Shown here in pieces: positions 61,259 to 64,000 of a stretch of 64,000 nt of DNA. The notes under the pieces were generated by a model. That model ran no database searches. It was not told the DNA's origin and worked only from the letters and a program-made list of their open reading frames with translations. Numbering within the stretch: position 1 is the first letter of the stretch; every line of letters begins with the position of its first letter. The stretch comes from Kibdelosporangium philippinense (GTDB lineage: Bacteria; Actinomycetota; Actinomycetes; Mycobacteriales; Pseudonocardiaceae). Both the position numbers and the translations under genes were made by a program. The stretch covers positions 372,001 to 436,000 of the forward strand of contig NZ_JAJVCN010000003.1 in assembly GCF_021390435.2 (NCBI RefSeq), in the 5' to 3' direction.

Positions 61259-63831
61259 GCCTTGGCCTCCGGAAGTGAGATCACGACGGTCAGCCCGCCG
61301 CCAGGCGTGTCCTCGGCTCTGATCGTGCCACCCATCGCCTCGGTGAAGCCCTTCGCCACGGACAATCCCAGCCCGACACCGGTCCCCCGGTCGTTGAGCC
61401 GTTGGAACGGCTGGAAAACCGTCGGAGCCGTCCCTTTCGGCAGGCCAGGCCCGTGGTCCACCACCCATAGCTCGACGTGGTCACCGTAAGCACTGGCGCG
61501 CAACGCGACCGCTGGCTCGTCCGCGCTGACCTTGCCGTCGCCGTCCACATCGACGTTGCGGCGAGGCGTCAGCGTTCCGTGCCGCACGGCGTTGTCCACG
61601 ACGTTTGCGATCACCCGTTCCAGCAGGCCAACGTCTGCGCGGACCAACGGCAGCCGGTCGTCCACGTCGACCGCGATCGTGGCACGTCCGTCCAAACCGG
61701 ACAACGCACGCGCGACGACCTCGTAGTACCCCACTGCCTTGATACGCGGCTCGACTGCGCCGGTAGCCAGCCGAGATGAGTCAAGGAGGTTGTCCACGAG
61801 GCCAGCGAGCCGATCGGCGGACTCCTCCACAGTCTCCAGCAGCTCGGCCGTGTCTTGCTCGGACAGCGCCAGATCAGACGCGCGCAGGCTGCCAACCGCG
61901 GCCTTGATCGAGGTCAACGGCGTCCGCAAGTCGTGCCCAACGGCCGAAAGCAACGCGGTCCGCAGTTCCGTGGTTTCCGCGCGGCGCTGCGCCTGGTCCG
62001 CTTGAGCCGCCATTCGCTGCTGGCGCAACGCGAGCAACGCCTGCCCGGCAGCAGCCTCGAGAACCCGACGGTCGTGCGCAGGCAATGCCTTGCCACGCAA
62101 CGCCAAATGCACGTCGTTCGTGACCGGAATGTCCACATCGGCCTCGTCGGGCTCGTCACACGGACTCTCGCCAACGCAGGCGACGCGGTTCCACTCGCCG
62201 TCGGTTTTCTCCAGCAGTGCCACCGAATGCAGGCCGAAGTTCTCCCTGACCTTGTCCAGCAACCGGTTCAGCGGCTCGTCATGCGTCAGCACGGTCCGCG
62301 AATACGACGCCAGCAACGCCGCCTCGGTACGTGCCCGCGCCGCCAGCTCGGCTCGACGAGCCGCACGGTCGACCACGACCGCGACCATGATCGCGACAAC
62401 GACCATCGCCACGAGAGTCACGACGTTCTGCTGGGCGTTCACGGTCAGCGTGAAGAACGGCTCGGTGAAGAAGAAATTCAGCAACGCGGCGCTGAGAATC
62501 GAGGCGAACAAAGCGGGTCCGAGACCACCGACCAACGCGACCACGATCGTCGCGAGGAAGTAGTCGATCACGTTCGTCGACAGGATCAGGTCATCCCGCA
62601 GCCAAACCCCGACCAGCGTGGCCAATGCGGGCAACACCACCGACAACGACCAGCCAATGATCCGGCGGCGCCGGGAAATCGGGCTGCGGGCCAGCTTCGC
62701 ACGCAACCGCCCGCCGGATTCCTCGTGCGTGACCATGTGCACGTCGATCGGCCCTGACCGCTGCACCACAGCGGCGCCGATGCCTTCGTCGAACACCCTT
62801 TGCAGCCGCGACCTGCGCGAAGTGCCCACCACGAGCTGCGTCGCGTTGACACCACGGGCGAAGTCGAGCATCGCCGTCGGCACGTCGTCGCCGACGACCG
62901 TGTGGAAGGTCGCGCCGACGTCCTCGGTCAGCTTGCGGAGCTTGCCGAACGCGCCAGGGCTGACCCCGGCGAGGCCGTCGCCACGCAGGATGTGCAGAAC
63001 CATCAGCTCGGCGCCCGCTCTGGCCGCGATCCGGCTGCCGCGCCGGATCAACGTCTCACTCTCCTTGCCCCCCGTGATCGCCACGACCACCCGCTCCCTG
63101 GCCTCCCAGGTGTCGGTGATCGCCTTTTCCGCCCGGTACCGCCGTAGCGCCACATCCACCTGGTCCGCCACCCACAGCAAAGCAAGCTCGCGCAACGCGG
63201 TCAGGTTGCCGGGCCGGAAGTAGTTGGCCAGCGCGGCGTCGATCTTGTGTGCCGGGTAGACGTTGCCGTGCGCGAGCCTTCTGCGCAGCGCCTCCGGTGT
63301 GATGTCGATCAGTTCGATCTGTTCGGCACGGCGGACAACCCCGTCCGGCACGGTCTCCTGCTGGCGGGCGCCGGTGATCCGTTCGACGACGTCGTTGAGG
63401 CTTTCCAGGTGTTGCACGTTCACCGTGGACAGCACGTCGATCCCGGCTTCCAGCAGCTCCTCGACGTCCTGCCAGCGCTTGGCGTTGCGGCAGCCGGGGA
63501 CGTTGGTGTGCGCGAGCTCGTCGACGACCGCGACTTCCGGCTTGCGGGCAAGCACGGCGTCGATGTCCAGCTCGTCGAACTGCTTGCCCCGGTGCTCGAT
63601 GTGCTTGCGTGGCATCACTTCGAGATCGGTGAGCAGTTCGGCAGTCTTGCTCCGCCCATGCGTCTCCACCAGGCCGACGACCACGTCGGTGCCGCGCTCC
63701 CGGCGCCGGTGGGCCTCGCCGAGCATGGCGAAGGTCTTACCGACACCGGGAGCAGCGCCTAGATAGATCCGCAGCTCGCCGCGACGACGCTTGTAGTCCA
63801 CGTCGCCAGTGTGCGCTCTCGGGCCGCTCAC
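61255..63831 (-). CDS. kdpD: Sensor histidine kinase KdpD
   Basis: 858 aa. N-terminal KdpD domain with Walker A IYLGAAPGVGKTFAMLGEAH and Walker B-like VVDELAHTNVPGCRNAKRWQ, then a universal-stress-like domain (VVVAITGGKESETLIRRGSR). Four membrane helices of the DUF4118 type follow (IGWSLSVVLPALATLVGVWL, FASILSAALLNFFFTEPFFT), then a GAF-like region, the phosphorylated His633 in SAVGHDLRTPLTSIKAAVG, and an ATPase with NVVDNAVRHG and GTGVGLGLSVAKGFTEAMGG. An extra acidic EF-hand-like loop at residues 761-772 is unusual. GTG start overlaps the kdpC stop by 4 nt. Confidence 0.95.
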   Translation of the reverse strand: MSGPRAHTGDVDYKRRRGELRIYLGAAPGVGKTFAMLGEAHRRRERGTDVVVGLVETHGRSKTAELLTDLEVMPRKHIEHRGKQFDELDIDAVLARKPEVAVVDELAHTNVPGCRNAKRWQDVEELLEAGIDVLSTVNVQHLESLNDVVERITGARQQETVPDGVVRRAEQIELIDITPEALRRRLAHGNVYPAHKIDAALANYFRPGNLTALRELALLWVADQVDVALRRYRAEKAITDTWEARERVVVAITGGKESETLIRRGSRIAARAGAELMVLHILRGDGLAGVSPGAFGKLRKLTEDVGATFHTVVGDDVPTAMLDFARGVNATQLVVGTSRRSRLQRVFDEGIGAAVVQRSGPIDVHMVTHEESGGRLRAKLARSPISRRRRIIGWSLSVVLPALATLVGVWLRDDLILSTNVIDYFLATIVVALVGGLGPALFASILSAALLNFFFTEPFFTLTVNAQQNVVTLVAMVVVAIMVAVVVDRAARRAELAARARTEAALLASYSRTVLTHDEPLNRLLDKVRENFGLHSVALLEKTDGEWNRVACVGESPCDEPDEADVDIPVTNDVHLALRGKALPAHDRRVLEAAAGQALLALRQQRMAAQADQAQRRAETTELRTALLSAVGHDLRTPLTSIKAAVGSLRASDLALSEQDTAELLETVEESADRLAGLVDNLLDSSRLATGAVEPRIKAVGYYEVVARALSGLDGRATIAVDVDDRLPLVRADVGLLERVIANVVDNAVRHGTLTPRRNVDVDGDGKVSADEPAVALRASAYGDHVELWVVDHGPGLPKGTAPTVFQPFQRLNDRGTGVGLGLSVAKGFTEAMGGTIRAEDTPGGGLTVVISLPEAKA

Positions 63832-64000
63832 CCGCGCTTCATAGCCGCAACGGCCAGGTTGAGCTTGAGCACATTCACGCCGGGATCACCGATGCCCTGC
63901 GTGGTGTTCTCGCTGATCAGCGCCTGCACCTGGCCAAGAGACTGGCCGTTTTCCCTGGCCACGCGTGCCGCCTGCAGTTGGGCGTACGCCGGGCTGATCT
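63828..64000 (-). CDS. kdpC: Potassium-transporting ATPase subunit KdpC, 5' end outside window
   Basis: Only the last ~57 codons are visible: ISPAYAQLQAARVARENGQS, then LGQVQALISENTTQGIGDPG and VNVLKLNLAVAAMKRG before TGA at 63830-63828. The SPAYA-Q--RVA---G and NVL-LN--L motifs are diagnostic of the KdpC C-terminus. The stop overlaps the kdpD start (GTGA). KdpC stabilises the KdpFABC pump. Confidence 0.93.
   Translation of the reverse strand, partial: ISPAYAQLQAARVARENGQSLGQVQALISENTTQGIGDPGVNVLKLNLAVAAMKRG

Overview
The window is high-GC DNA with GTG/TTG starts, many 1-4 nt start/stop overlaps, SARP-type and SigL-type regulation and an iron-box-like site. This points to a filamentous actinomycete, most likely of the Pseudonocardiaceae/Amycolatopsis-Kibdelosporangium type; the genus is an inference. 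A conserved minus-strand housekeeping backbone can be read from right to left: acyP (57.4 kb), smc (54.0-50.5), ftsY (32.8-31.5), amtB-glnB-glnD (5.6-1.5) and ffh (0.97 kb, running off the left edge). The gaps between these genes are filled with accessory blocks of 17-26 kb.

Layout. 0-5.7 kb: SRP and nitrogen genes, with an eightfold 22-bp tandem array between ffh and glnD. 5.7-9.1 kb: an RlmA-type methyltransferase overlapping a FhuF-like Fe-S protein, a Phd/PIN toxin-antitoxin pair, and a DUF1206 membrane protein. 9.1-20.9 kb: a nearly complete purine-to-malate pathway. Its parts are guanine deaminase, three-subunit xanthine dehydrogenase, uricase, HIU hydrolase, OHCU decarboxylase, allantoinase, allantoicase, malate synthase, an uncharacterised CitE-like protein and an IclR (AllR-like) regulator. 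21.1-31.3 kb: a 2,047-residue secreted RHS/YD protein with a lysine-rich stretch and a Tse2-like tail, a helical candidate immunity gene, and a convergent secreted FG-GAP/ricin-lectin protein. 31.5-40.4 kb: ftsY, anmK overlapping an SSS transporter, TetR, YceI, a beta-propeller, a PucR-type regulator and a GNAT protein. 40.4-47.5 kb: small-molecule enzymes (lipase-like, aldo/keto reductase, patatin, O-methyltransferase, TetR, beta-lactamase-fold hydrolase) and a second, inverted 22-bp array. 47.4-55.6 kb: an AfsR/SARP-NB-ARC-TPR regulator, smc, and a SigL/RslA-like sigma/anti-sigma pair with a divergent tiny lipoprotein. 55.6-57.1 kb: an IS110-family element. 57.2-64 kb: acyP, two Pro/Thr-rich envelope proteins (one with a CAP domain), a Cys-rich small-protein pair, an alpha/beta hydrolase, and kdpE-kdpD-kdpC (kdpC partial).

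The strongest non-genic signals are: (i) a 22-bp repeat family present as a tandem array (1075-1250) and as an inverted array around a palindromic core (41643-41811); (ii) five copies of a hairpin built on CTCGTGAGTGGTTA, mostly between convergent genes, one of which supplies a gene's stop codon; (iii) divergent TGAACC-N16-CGT promoters for the ECF sigma factor and a 44-aa lipoprotein; (iv) two pairs of 11-bp-phased heptamers upstream of the SARP gene; (v) long inverted repeats that embed the ribosome-binding sites of two regulator genes; (vi) a possible bridge-RNA end of the IS110 element. No tRNA, rRNA or CRISPR was recognised. All family names come from reading motifs by eye; no database search was run.
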